The notes below the pieces were generated by a model, which had not been told where the DNA came from, did not search any database, and was given only the letters and a program-made list of their open reading frames with translations. The position numbers were made by a program, and so were the translations under genes. 64,000 nucleotides of DNA from Tubulanus polymorphus (lineage: Eukaryota > Nemertea > Palaeonemertea > Tubulaniformes > Tubulanidae): NCBI RefSeq assembly GCF_964204645.1, contig NC_134025.1, forward strand, positions 9,491,001 through 9,555,000, given 5' to 3'. This document shows, in pieces, positions 37,302 to 53,426 of the stretch; position 1 is the stretch's first letter; the number at the start of each line of letters is the position of its first letter.

Positions 37302-38544
37302 CTAGAATTGAATCATCTGGCCCTGAAAAAGGGAAAATGATCCATCATCGAAGGTGAATTTTTGAGAATTTGTTGGAGGTTATGACCTTTGTCCTTTAAA
37401 CTCCTTACCTTTCTCTTCTTATCTCCACCTAATTCAAAATGTTTGCATCTTTTTATGGCTAATTGCTTTCTGTATTTACATTCCGTGCATTCCATACGCA
37501 AAACAATCTTTTTAGTCGTTTTAGCCTAAAATATGTAAATCAAAATTTCTTAATCTTTTCCTTGCAGATAAGCATACTGTCGTGCATAACTCCTAGGTTA
37601 ATGGGCGTATTATTCAAATTTTCTCTGACCTTTTTACGAAAAACTACTTTAGTCTGGCCACCATAACCTGATTGCTTTCTATCATATCTCCTTTTACCTA
37701 CACGAGATAAGATAATAAAACGCATGAAATCAAGTGTATATTCTATGCTATACATCCTTCTCAAATTGCACGTGAATCATGAAATTTACCTTGCGCTACT
37801 AACGAAGCTTTTCCAGTCTTGTATTGTGTTACTTTATGTAAAGTGTGCTTCTTACACTTTTTGCCTTTGCAGAAAGTTCTGCGTGTCTTTGGTACGTTCA
37901 CCTATTGTGTATTGGGAAATAACTTCTACATCTTAAACTTAACAATTAACATTTTGGAGCACATCCAGACAAAATCATTGAGAAAATTTTTCAAAGGAGG
38001 TAGCTCTCCTAGAAATTGAATAAGCTTCGGAGAACACAGTGGAATTTGGTAGTTTGGAGAAATCTTTATTCAAGGAAACCGTGTGGGCTTAAATCTCAAA
38101 TGAATCTATGAGTCACTTCAAAACTTTATGAATGTGCAGTCGACTGTTGATTTAATTAAAATTAAAAATCCTTATATAGAGTAGCACTCGCTTCATTCGG
38201 ATCGTCTGGGACTGGAAATTCCGACTTAAACGAAATCCGAATTACGTGCTCTTGTTTGAATAGAAATAACCTAGTTGGGACTGTAATTTTAGTAAAATCT
38301 GAAGAAAACCAATATGAATTAAACGATTTATATTGTAGTAATCTTATCCAGATTATTTAATATCAAGAGTATGATTTGAAATATCTTAATTTCTTGATCT
38401 AGATTCGTTCAGCCCAGTTTTAATATCGATATTTTGACTAATAATTCTCAACTCCTTCTTGTGAGTCAGTCAACCATGAAATACAAATTCCTTGAAGAAT
38501 TGAAGAACCGTCTAGAAAATGTTCCAAGACATTATACATACCAT
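37302..38544 (-). CDS. RPL36A: 60S ribosomal protein eL42 (RPL36A/L44), divergent copy B
   Basis: Exons: 38542-38544 (ATG, then GTATGT), 37790-37901, 37630-37697, 37409-37525, 37302-37322; 106 residues. Exon lengths 112, 68, 117 and 21 and all intron phases equal copy A, so this is a DNA-level duplicate rather than a retrocopy. All frames are open and the cysteines, [15 protein letters not shown] and GQMIQF are kept, arguing against a pseudogene. Differences from A are SLVAQG for SVYAQG, KVVFR for KPVFH (Pro56 to Val, codon 37645-37647) and ECTECKYR for ECTDCKFR. The exon 3 donor (GTCAGA) is weak. The one-codon exon 1 is inferred from the match to copy A and is less certain. Confidence 0.9.
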
Positions 38545-40492
38545 TTTTGTTAGTCTTTTAGTTAAGTCTCCACTGCGATCTTTAATAAACCAATGGCCAC
38601 TGATAAATGCACCAAAAATTGTGTCATGCACTTCGATTTTTATTTAGTCAAGTGGCAGCATGATTTATGTCCTGAATTAGTATGATAAAAGCCATGTGTA
38701 TTGCCAAGGTATGTCGCAATATCCAACATGACTCAACCCAAGCCAACTTACCTAGGTGATAAATGTACTCTTCCCAAGAACATTTCAAGCTTAAATGCAA
38801 TCAGAAAATAAACAAAAACGACAAGATTTCACGGTTATTTTTGCAAACAATATATTGTGTATTTTGTTATTTATCAAACATGCCATAAGAATTATTAAAG
38901 CTTCAGAAATCAAATGACAGATTTTCACTTTCATCATTGTCATGTAGTACTGCCATCTTATTATTGTGTGCACCTGATACCCAAGGAGGGAACTGCAAAT
39001 TGGATAAAACATATCAGCTATTTCTTCTATTTCAAACCAATAGATAACAGATCAAATAGAATTCTTAGCTGCAAAGCAACTGTGCTAAGATAAAGAGGCA
39101 TTTGTCTGAATATACTGATTGCCATCATTAAGAATGATTAGTAAATTCTAAGATGGTCAAAATTCCCAATCAATGACCTTTCTTCCAAAATTCTCTACTG
39201 ACTCAACAATAACAAACTTCATTGCAAACTGCAGAAGGCGTACACAAATCAGTACCCCGCTAATTTGTATTTCTTGGACGGTATATAAATGAATATAGTC
39301 GGACGGAATCTTCAACAGCACTGCCGGTAGGTAAAATAACTGGCAATAATAACAAGTTGTTTCTCTTTTCGAATTCATTAATGAACAATTTTACAACATC
39401 TAGCGATCATATATCACATTTTGAATCTGTCATACACGGTTTTTTCATACATAGCTCGGACGGAATCGCATGCATAGAATAAGTGAACTGATTGGTTTGT
39501 GCTTCAACCAATGGGAACTAAGACTAGCTACTTGCATATGTATATAAGACACAGATTGCTAAGTACATACCGGTATACTACATGCTAAATACATCGTAAA
39601 CATTTCAGTGTGGTCGTAAATAGAATATTCAATGCCAGCGGAATGAATAAGAGTTTCATAAAGCAGCTAAGATGAAATGGTTATCATCCAATGAGTAGTA
39701 TGGATCTTGAACAAATTCAGTAAATCATTAAATTTGGCAATATGTGTGCATGTTCTTGAACCATAACTTACCAAAAGAAGTGGCTTTCTTTATCACAGAA
39801 TATATCATGTTCCTGGAGTGTCATTTAACCTTTCGGTAATGAGCATCCAATATACAATTACTAAAGCTTTTTCTACTTATTCCAACTAAAAATTCAACTA
39901 GCTTGCTCAAAGGGTTAGCATACAGAATAACCTGTAAAGCTTATTTTACACCTGCATTTAGAGATAAATATAGATTTTTCCAAATATATAAAACAAGAAA
40001 TCATTATCCATCACAAAATGTCCAAATGGCAACACTTCTTTACTTGGCAAGACTAATGGGAGACGTGGTGAGTAGTTTCAGGAATGTTTTCAAAAACATT
40101 ATTCGGATATCGCGGCATCCACTCAAGTTCTATCTTTATCTACACAGAGGGTAATCGGAAGTCATCCAATAATCAAATACCCGCGTTTCATAGCAATAAA
40201 TTTGACGAAATATCGGTGGCATCCGAAGCCATCAATCAGTGCACATATGATGTAACGACAAAAATTCCAGTAAACAACCGATATTACAATATAAACAGTA
40301 AGAACAACTAATCCACAGCGAATGAAAAGAGCAGCAATGTCCGCGCGCGCGAATCGACCGTGGCAGAACAAGAGAATATTTACAACTATTCAAACACGCT
40401 ATCGATATTTACAATCAACTGTTTTCACTGTCGATTCACAATCCTTAGTGATCCAACTAATGTATTTTCCTCAAACAGGACTCGCTGAATGA
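38545..40492. other. Intergenic, no gene recognised
   Basis: Between the divergent start of eL42 copy B and the 3' end of STK33. AT-rich, and no exon, repeat family or RNA gene was seen. The leftmost part must hold the copy B promoter. Confidence 0.5.
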
Positions 40493-43967
<3,475 letters not shown>

Positions 43968-44900
43968 TATAGGTGGCGCCCCGACTGCAATGAAAAATCA
44001 TCGCATAAACATGAAAATTTTCAAGTTTGAAAGTAGTTTTTTCTTTTAGATTACTAAGAAATCTGATATGACCTGATGTCAATAATTTCTGCACAGTATA
44101 TATTGAAGTTCATCTATTGATAACAGAGGGCATGTGCAGTACCCGGATTAAAAATTTCACTGAAGAATTTCAACTTTGTTAGGACGCATGACTGAACTTC
44201 TTTCACTTTAATGCCATCTCATCATAGGGGTCCAAGGCAGACAATGGCAAACACATAAATAAAAGGACCACTATACTTTGTACGATATTTCGTTTCAAAG
44301 GAATAATCTGTTAAATAGCTTTATCGACAGAAAAATAAATTGATATGCAATTATTAGTGCCTATATAGCCATTTAATAATCATGAACGCGTCAAGAACTG
44401 AACACAAACGAGGCAAAAAAATTTCCACCTACCATTCTATACTGGTAATACATTTTTCATATTTCGCTATCCATTCTCAGCTTTTATCGGTTAACTTTTT
44501 TTATTCCATCATCCTGTGAAATGAAGATTTAAAATTTGAATTTGAATCAAGAGATCAATTCGAAGTGACTACAGCTTTACGAACATGTCTTTAGTAAAGC
44601 TTGCTTGCGCGCCATGCCAGCGAAATAAATTCTTACGTACGTATTTTTTCTTCTGATAATTGAAGTGCCTCAAGCATGACAATTATCAGAACTATGAGGT
44701 ACACCAGAGGGATAAACAATCCATAGAAATATAGGCCGAGACCACAAAAGAACTATCTTAGGTAATAGTTATCCGATCATAAAAAGGTGGCCCCAATACA
44801 CAGAATTGTCACATTTCATTTCTTGAAAAACGGGTTTACGGTGCATTCTAATTGAATGAGATGTTCTGTATATATACATTTGTAACGGTTTGTGTACATT

Positions 44901-44943
44901 TCACACACACACACACACACACACACACGACAGCACACACACA
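44901..44943. repeat. (CA)n microsatellite
   Basis: A CA tract interrupted by CGACAG near its right end. Confidence 0.9.
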
Positions 44944-45706
44944 AAAATGTCGCACTGTCTACCCTCTATACAGACAATGAATAAACGTAAGGACAGACGA
45001 AGACATTCCGCAAATACATGTCCTAGTACGCGCGGTTCTACTGTCGCTCGAGCATAATTACTTAATTAAATGAGACCAGAGGCGTACGAGCGAAGATAGA
45101 TCTCACACACATAAGAGTAATCAGATTGAAAATATACCATGGTGTTTATGTATTTTACCAACGTTTATACATTAAGCCGGTTTAAAAGCAAACAAAATAT
45201 ATAGATATAAGTCATCCGTAAACAAGAGCATGTAAAAATCATCTGAGTGTAGCCAGAGTTGAATGATAATCATTTTGCCCTTCGGAGATAATTTGTCAAC
45301 AATATCCCTAAGCTATATTTGCATTCGAATTTTACATCCAGAGTTTGCTAAGTAATTGAGCTAATTATCGGTGGTAAACTTTCAATATTGGGAAGGCTTG
45401 TTTGCGAAAACTTAAATGGTCAGGTAATCGATTAGAGTTTACTGAACTGTAGGGTAAAAGATAAGAACATTACCACTCACGACAATCTTGCTGCATTCAA
45501 CAGAAAATCAATTTTGTCGCGGATTATTCAATTACGGTAACAACGTTTCTCGGTTGGATATCAGTTGAGATGATTAGCTAATGAAAAATTCATTTGCAAG
45601 CTAATGGATGAAAATATTATCGCATTAAAGTAGTCATTTCACATGTTCATAACCAATCCTCTTAGCCTCCCAGGAAAGCTATTATGGAATGGTCTAAGGC
45701 TAACAG

Positions 45707-45800
45707 TCAGTAACCTGTCGGTGGTTCAGTTTCACGATCGGATATTTTCACAAGCCCATGCGATTATAAAATGCTTACCACCAACGATTAGGTAACTAAC
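45707..45800 (+). repeat. Dispersed repeat, family 3 copy 1
   Basis: Shares GTGGTTCAGTTT, CAAGCCCAT and GATTAGGTA in the same order and spacing with 47836-47920. No open frame; the class is unknown. Confidence 0.5.
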
Positions 45801-47326
45801 TAAGGCTAACCTACTACCAGACACAAGAGAATTCCAGGGGATATCTCAACAACAAATAAGCCTCTGTCAAATCTAATTTTAAGGCCTAATGCTAGGCTCC
45901 TTCATGATGGTTTGAACACCAGAAAAAAAGCCATCTCTTAAGGGGTAGCCCATTATAATCCAATTTTCAAAAAGGGATCGTGATTAAACCGGACGCAAAA
46001 ATGCTAGGAAATACTCCTTCCGTCACAGTGGTGAACGAGTAGAACTCGCTTACGGAAGAGATAGTGAATGCTCCTCCATCAACAAATGCTTTCTAATAAG
46101 GCCTATGTCTCGATAAATACAGGCAAGAAAAGCATTTCTACATTTCCTAGGCTAATATGTATCGAGAACTACTAATTTGGACTTGAATGTTTCCTGGAAG
46201 CTATTTTTTTTCCTTTACCAAAGTGCTCCCAACACCTAGCAACTAGAGTGAAAGTGAAACATCTAGGCAGTCAAACGAAAGTCCAACCCTAACTTAACAC
46301 TAGTAATTAACCCTTATTTAGCCAATACTAGGCCTTATTCCATTTGATAGCTGCGAAAATGATACGATACGATAAGGAATATCAAACATTTGATTCACAA
46401 CCATTAGAATTCGCAGGATATTCAAATATTCGGATTCAGCCATCGGTTGAATAAGGCTGCTGCATACGATACATGTAAACGTAAAAAAACAACAAAATTA
46501 ATTTTCGTTGAATTTGTTATGCTTCTCAAGATGTAATACATGTTCCAATGTTTAAACGAAAATCAAACAACTTCCTACTGAGTGGATGATCATCATTAGT
46601 AGATTATCAGATAATTTTCAGTTAATTGAATTACCTATATAGTAGATAGATTACTGAATATGCAGAAGTAGAAGTTGAAGCGATACGTCCAGCGAATATT
46701 TGGTTACTTGAATTCTAAAGATACTCTATGCCTGCATAGGACAATGTGTGCCGTTCTGGGCACTGATTCGAAGCGATATAAACCAAAACTAATGAATGAA
46801 ACGATTCACCTCTAAAGATTTACTTAAAACGAATATTACACATTTCTCTTTTAAAAAAGTGAATGTATATCACCAAGAAAACATTTTCAAAAAGTTTTCC
46901 ATTCTAATGTAATCAATTGAATTTTTTGCCTTCCCCCTAAAAAGATCTGTTGATTGATGACGAAAAAGAATAGCAGGGGTATTGGTTCAAGTTGCTCAAA
47001 CACTTCTTCAAATTCCCTTTCGATACAAATTTATTAAAGGCCAGAAAAAATCAGATTACTATGGAAAATATGGTTTTTATTATGTAAACAATGGGTTTCA
47101 AGACAAATATCAATATTCCTTCATAATGCGCCTTAAATGCAACACAGAATCCAAGTTATTTCAAACTCAATTCTATTTCCATACTAGAACTGCCATATCT
47201 TACAGATCCAAAATCATTCCATACTTCACAAACTGGATGATAGTTTTGTCGACATTTGTTGAAGTCTTAACAAAGTACTACCCTTGGTCATTATATAACT
47301 TTAGTTGCACAAACGTCAGTAGTCCC

Positions 47327-48356
47327 TCAAACGGGTCGATCGATGTTAGCCTGAATTTTTTTCGCACAGTCCAACAACGAGTCATGTATTTCTTTTGCGC
47401 ACGATATTTGTTGTTTAATCGTTCCAATAAACTGGGGATAACTCTGCATTTCTTGACCAGGTGGAGGTAAGTCCTGCTTGCCCGAATGAACAGGTACGGG
47501 TGTATTCTTCATACTATCCGTGTTCAGATTATTACACTCAACTGCTAACCTCTGAAAGAATCCGTGAAACAAATGAAAAAACTATTTGATGTTGGAAGTA
47601 TGATAGCAGTGGTGAGTGAGGTTATACTCACCAAGTTAATTTCAATTTGGTCACACATTGAATAAAATTCTTCCAGGCTTTTGTCAAATCTTTGTAGTGG
47701 TGCTTCACTTTTTCTGGAGTAAACAAATGAGTTATATTAAGATAAATTATGTGAATCTAGTGTAATCATTCCAACTTGACTTGACTGACACGGAAGTCTC
47801 AAGTCAAGTTCGGAAATGTTTGGAAATAGACATAGTCAGTCTGTGGTTCAGTTTTACAATCAGAAATTTTCAAGCCCATTCGAATATTACAGCTTGCCAC
47901 AAATAACGGATTAGGTACGGTACCATAACTAAATCAAGTGAAGTGGTGAAGAACAAAATTCAGATTTGATTGATGAAAGGCGTGGTAGGTAAATGTGATA
48001 CGTACGAACAATTGTCAACTTGTGCATTGTGATGAAAGTTCTGCGCAGCAATTTTCATGAGATTCTGGAATATGAAAAAAAGTATGACTGCAAAATCAAA
48101 TTTCCCTGGAACGGTTGCTTTTAGTAATTAGTAGTACAAAAACAATACTCACAGAAAGCGACTCTTTTAATCGTGGAATTAAGAGTCGTACTTTAATAAC
48201 TGGATCGACTTCGGCGACCTGTTGTTGCTGCTGCTGGGCTTGTAAATGTTGTTGCGGAGGCCCGGGCGGTTGCTGGTGGAGAGGATTTTGCATCGGGTTC
48301 TGCATTGGAGGCATTTGATGCATTGGAGCCATTTGCGGTACGCCGGTCCCAGCCAT
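47327..48356 (-). CDS. MED29: Mediator complex subunit 29 (Intersex homolog)
   Basis: Tail-module-associated subunit of Mediator, which links transcription factors to RNA polymerase II. Exons: 48153-48356, 48006-48064, 47632-47713, 47327-47551; 189 residues against about 200 in human. The N-terminus is Met/Pro/Gln-rich with a QAQQQQQQV run. Conserved blocks are DPVIKVRLLIPRLKESL, NLMKIAAQNFHHN, PLQRFDKSLEEFYSMCDQIE, then after a Pro-rich insert SYPQFIGTIKQQISCAKEIH and LLDCAKKI. All phases agree. It shares a short head-to-head spacer with PAF1, so both are probably driven from one promoter. Confidence 0.94.
47836..47935 (+). repeat. Dispersed repeat, family 3 copy 2
   Basis: Copy of the 45707-45800 repeat, inside a MED29 intron. 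About 70% similar by eye; the ends are uncertain. Confidence 0.5.
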
Positions 48357-48723
48357 TTTCTAAGTCCAATAATGAGTCCAACATCCGAAATACTACCTTA
48401 CCAAAATACTACCTTTCGCGACACAGGCCGATTTTCCATCTAAACTGGTTTGACAAGTGACAGTAACATTCTCAAGCACTCGCTGGGTCTTTCTATTTTT
48501 CAGGTCAATCATTTTCTCGTTATCATTTCAAAACCGGAAAGTTTCTTCAATAAAACGATAATTTAATTTGATCCGACAAATACCGATAACCGATAGGAAA
48601 CGCGGAAGTAAAAAACTGCTTTCAACTACTAGTAAAAACGATCTCATTTTCGGTAATTATTCTGGAAGTAAGTCAACATTGGATTCGTAAAAACTTCTGG
48701 AGCATCATCTGGTTATGTGAGAA
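48357..48723. promoter_or_regulatory. Presumed bidirectional promoter, MED29 / PAF1
   Basis: 367 bases between divergent start codons. No TATA box stands out. Confidence 0.65.
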
Positions 48724-51700
48724 ATGGCTCCTACAGTCGGAAGACGCGACGAGTCGGAGAGGAAAAGTCAAAGAGGCGAGAAGAGGTAAAACTAGGACTG
48801 TGCTAAGTATCGAAATAAAACATCGAAAAAAAATTTCAATTTGATTAAAAAATTAAATTGTGTCACAGGGGCCTGACACAAAAAGTTTTTGACTCCAAAT
48901 AACAAAACTACTTTTTATATATAGTACCTAGGATACTGGGGTCAAAAACCCTTTTGACCTGTCAGCCCCTGCTGTAGATTGTGTGTTGTATTTTGTTCTA
49001 TTATTTCATTTGTATGATGAGCCTTGATATTGATTGAATTGCAACATCCTTTTTTAATTTCTTTGAAGGTCTGAATTGGTTTGCCGTGTGAAATATAACA
49101 ATACGTTACCGGATATTCCATTCGATCCAAAATTTATCACATACCCATTTGAATCTAATCGGTAAGTTTCAAAACGATACAATCAAAAGTAGAAACCTTG
49201 CAAATTATCGGATGAAAGTTGGAACTACATGATAAACCCATAAGAAACCTACCCAAATGAATATCAATTTCAGGTTTCTACTTTCTATCTTATGGTCTGG
49301 TTACTGACTGATGTCAACCCTGATGCAAAGTCCTCAAACAATCCCAAAATTTACTGATATCATCAATTAAAGATCATTATCATGAAATCATTTTCAATTG
49401 TCTGTATTTGAAGGTACGTCCAATACAACCAGACATCACTTGAACGCAGCTATAAACATGAATTACTGACTGAACATGATCTCGGTGTAGTCATCGATCT
49501 TATTAACCCTGATACTTACAAAATTGATCCTTACGGTAAGTTATACTGTATTGATGGATTGCTAAAAAGTCTTTATTATCTCATGTTGAAAGAATCGAGT
49601 TTGATGCAAAATGATGATGATTGAAATCTAGCTGCTGAGAAAAATTGCATCATGATTTGTTTTTGAATCTTTCAGCCAATCTTGATCCAGAGGATGAAAA
49701 ACTGTTGGAAGAAGATTATCAAGGACAAAATGAATCTAAAAGGTATTTTTTTGTATTCATTCTTTTTGCTCGAAATACATATATCTAACTTTTTATCTAT
49801 ATCTTTTTATATATCTAACTCTAAAATTGATCCTTTCCTGTGGCTGAGTGCTTTCTTCCATAGATAGAAAGGGAATTCCCGCTCTGGTGACCGGAATCTA
49901 TTGTTCCTCTTTCCGATTATTAAAGTAAAATTTGGGGTTTGTTCATTGCAGATCAAGACATCATAATAAGAACGTGTCATGGCTGCGAAAGACAGAATAT
50001 ATCTCCACAGAATACAACCGATTCACGCAATCAGCTAGCAAAGTTGAAGCCAGGTACATTCAATATTTTTGCCTTTCACACAAGCAAAAATGCTAGTCTA
50101 TTATACCATGATTTTCCATCATAATAGTGATATTGATTGAAACAGCGAAAATACCAATTTGAAGGTGGTTCAGGGCCTGTTTTCATAAAAGATTTTTCAT
50201 AAAAAAATAATTGTGCACGCGGTTGTTACTCTTCACAATATCTTTCTGCTCCTAATATTTGTTTCTGATTTGTTGTTGACTTGTTAAACCTCCCCCTCTC
50301 TGGCTCTTATTTAACTGAACTGTGAAATTTATGAAGACCATTATATTTGACCATTGTATGCAGGATTGGATACAGTATCAAAAAGAGCCTTACAGAGGAT
50401 CATCTTTACAAGGACAGAGATAGTCAGATACAAGCCATAGAAAATACGTTTGAAGAGGCTAAAAAACCGGTATGAATGAACTTTGGAGGTTTTTCTGTGA
50501 GAAAAGAAAAAAGAAATCTGACAAGAAATTTTGAAGTAATGATGAGTATTTTTCATTGCAGATCACCGCACATTATAGTAAACCAAATGTTTATCCTATT
50601 GATGTTTTACCTGTGTTCCCGGACTTCGAGGTACATTTTTTATGCATAAACATATTTGATGTTGAAACCTGTATAATAGATTGATTATGAATTCATTTTG
50701 AATTTCTATGCAGATGTGGAAGCATCCGTGCGCTCAAGTCATTTTCGATACGGATCCAGCTCCAAAAGGAATACCAGTTCAAGCCCAAATGCAAGAAATG
50801 TCACAAGCTATGATCAGGTTAGTTCAAAAGGCATTGATTTCTCAATTAACATCGCCACAGTTCATTTTACTCATGGATTGATGCGCTGTTTTGTTTTGCA
50901 GAGGTATGACTGATGAAAGCGGTGACCAGTTTGTTGCATATTTCTTGCCGACCGAAGATACAATTACAAAACGTAAACGAGATTCAGATGAAGCTGTTGA
51001 TTATAAGTCGGATGATGAGTAAGTTTGTACAAATAATCCTGGATAGGGGCAGTGGCCGACTGGCAGTCATTGGTCACTGGTCTCATTGGGTGGCACTAGA
51101 CTTTTTTTGTAGAAGATTCTTCTTAGTAAAGGCCATGAGAGTCACTGCAAATGCATCATACATTCTTGATCATCAACCTATCCTTCCTGATGGATTGAAT
51201 CGGTGCTAGTTAAACTTATCTTGGGTCCCTGATATTTGCTTATTTTTAGTCAATCGTTCAGTCCGTTAGGAATGCAAGAAATTCTTAATTTTTTTGGCGA
51301 TTTCAGGTATGAATACACATTGTCGAGAGAATACAACTGGAATGTGAAAAATAAGGCATCGAGAGGATACGAAGAAACATATTTCTTTGTTCTGAAAGAC
51401 GATGCTGTCTACTATAACGAATTAGAAACGAGGTAAGAACTGTTGACTTGGAGGGTATCTGATACATTGAACTGATACGTTAAATTAACTTGTTGCTTGA
51501 AGTTTTTTATTCAAGAGTGAAAAACATTGAGTTGATTTTATTGTCGAACGTTTAAAAAAAACTCATACGACTGATTATGATCCTTTTTCCACAGAGTACG
51601 ACTTAGCAAGAGGCGAAAAATTGCCGGGGCACCTCAAGGTACTTCGAAACTAATAGTAACGCACAGACCTTTGAATCAACACGAACTTAGAGCTCAGGTA

Positions 51701-52362
51701 GGCAGAGAAAAATAAAGCGCGTTATTATGTTATTATAAGAGGGGTAAGGTGTATCATTGTTAATTGAATTAATTATTTTTGAACAGGAAATTCGACGAAG
51801 TATGTTGGATGCACCCGGCGAAGAAGAAGAGGAAGACATGGGTGACGAATTTGGAATTAAATCAGGTGAATTGATAATACCGATAGCTAAAAAAATGATT
51901 ACACCAACTTGTGTGAGCGTTTGAATTGATAATCATCAATTTCGTTTTCCAGATGAAGAAAAAGGACAGATGGACCAACCAGGCAGCGGCGATGAGGAGC
52001 AAAATCAAAATGACGCCGAAGACAAAAATAGCGATGCGGGAAGCGACGACGAAGCTGCGGGTAGGAAAAATAGTCCGGCACGATCGCGTTCGGGCAGCGA
52101 AAGCGACCACGAAGATCGAACAGCTGTTGCTAGCGATAACGAGGACAATGCCAGTGTGGCGTCGAGCAGGGGTAGCAACCGGGGAAGCGATAACGAAAAA
52201 CGTAACGAAGCCAGCGACAACGAGGCCGCAAGTAATAAAGGCAGCGACGACGAGAAAGCGGCAAGCGCGAGTGAAAGCGACGATGACGACGATGATAGAC
52301 GGACTCATAAACAAGAAGAGGAAATATTCGGTAGTGGTAGCAGTGGAGCAGAAAGTGACTAA
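48724..52362 (+). CDS. PAF1: RNA polymerase II-associated factor 1 (PAF1 complex core subunit)
   Basis: Core of the nuclear PAF1 complex (with CTR9, LEO1, CDC73, WDR61, RTF1), which promotes elongation, H2B ubiquitination and 3' end formation. Thirteen exons: 48724-48785, 49069-49161, 49414-49535, 49676-49742, 49952-50053, 50364-50469, 50562-50630, 50714-50817, 50902-51018, 51307-51432, 51595-51697, 51787-51865, 51953-52362. The product is 519 residues against 531 in human. Diagnostic blocks are [104 protein letters not shown] and [16 protein letters not shown]. The last exon is the expected acidic Ser/Asp/Glu/Asn-rich tail, which keeps the motif [19 protein letters not shown] lies at 52487. 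All splice phases agree. Confidence 0.97.
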
Positions 52363-52486
52363 CGCATTTGTATATAATGCCTATTATTTATAAAACTGTG
52401 CAGACTGAATGAAATACTGTTCATTTCTTAGCAACAAGCGCGATGAAAATTATATATCGTCTGTAGAATATTTTTGCATGTAAAAT

Positions 52487-52492
52487 AATAAA
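52487..52492 (+). other. Polyadenylation signal, PAF1
   Basis: AATAAA 125 bases after the PAF1 stop. Confidence 0.6.
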
Positions 52493-53426
52493 TGTGAATT
52501 TATAAACATTGTATGTTCAATATTCGAGTAGTTAGTGGAGATTTTATCATTCTTATGCATGATATTCATTCGATTTCTGAAAATTCATTTTTCAAATGCG
52601 GACCTTTTTCAGATTTTGGGCAGTTCCTTTTAACATCCCCCCTCCCCATGTTATGGGCCTGTCCTGTGGCAAATTGTTAAGTTTTCACAAAATCGTCAAA
52701 AGGTGTCAGAAATATCGTATCCCAACAAGCAGGGTTTACATTATTGTATTAAATGCAGCATCTTCTTGTCATAGATCTACTGTACACAGAATTCTTGAAA
52801 TATTTCTCAAATTAATTGAAAACAGAAAACTCAATTTTTCTAAAAAATATAAAATTCATTACTTTTATTTTGAATGTCTGAAGGTATTCATTATGAATGA
52901 ATGATGAAATATACATAAGTAATAGTACTACATAATAAGCACCAATGGCATCAATATACATCCTCCCCACCTCCAGGGATTCATATTTAATGGCATCGCT
53001 AGTCTCAGCCACAGCAGCACGACACCCTATCACACTACGAGTATCACACTTCACCGCAAGAAAACTTGTGGCACCAGATTGCCAGATTAATCACAGGGGC
53101 AAATTTCAGGGATAAACTATAAATGGCAATACACGGTAAAAATGAAATCGGATTCCTGATGGGCTAATAATGACATCATCTAAGTGTGACAGGGTTTCAT
53201 GCCATCAGGTTTGAATCCCTGCCGGGGAGGATGGAAATATATGAAATTTTTTTCACGATTTTCATTCAATAGAATTGGTCATGTACTGAATTATCAAATC
53301 AACTGATGAAATCTCATCTATCACATACTGGTGTGCATATTGATGCACTGTGAATTAAACATAATTTCGATTTCATGTAATAAAAACTGTGATTGGCAAA
53401 AGGGGCTAAAAAGTCATCAAGATCAA
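52493..53426. other. Intergenic, convergent PAF1 / B4GAT1
   Basis: No gene seen. GGTTTGAATCCCTGCCGGG near 53210 resembles a tRNA B box and T arm and may be a SINE remnant. No convincing A box or cloverleaf was found. Confidence 0.4.

Larger units (their letters stand above)
43985..47326. other. STK33 5' region and intergenic, no gene recognised
   Basis: Probably contains the non-coding first exon and promoter of STK33, not located. Holds a CA microsatellite (44901-44943) and a dispersed repeat (45707-45800). An open frame at 46982-47470 overlaps the MED29 terminal exon and its 3' side and looks spurious. Confidence 0.45.

Noticed and set aside
46982-47470. 162-codon + strand frame
   Set aside because: It overlaps the antisense MED29 terminal exon and its 3' side, has no recognisable domain, and its composition is that of AT-rich non-coding DNA.
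51862-52314. Antisense hydrophobic frame of 150 codons over the last PAF1 exon
   Set aside because: It mirrors the Ser/Asp/Glu-rich PAF1 tail. The sense frame is the conserved PAF1 C-terminus.
53100-53250. tRNA gene suggested by GGTTTGAATCCCTGCCGGG
   Set aside because: Only the B box and T-arm-like part is present; no cloverleaf or acceptor stem could be folded. At best a SINE remnant.
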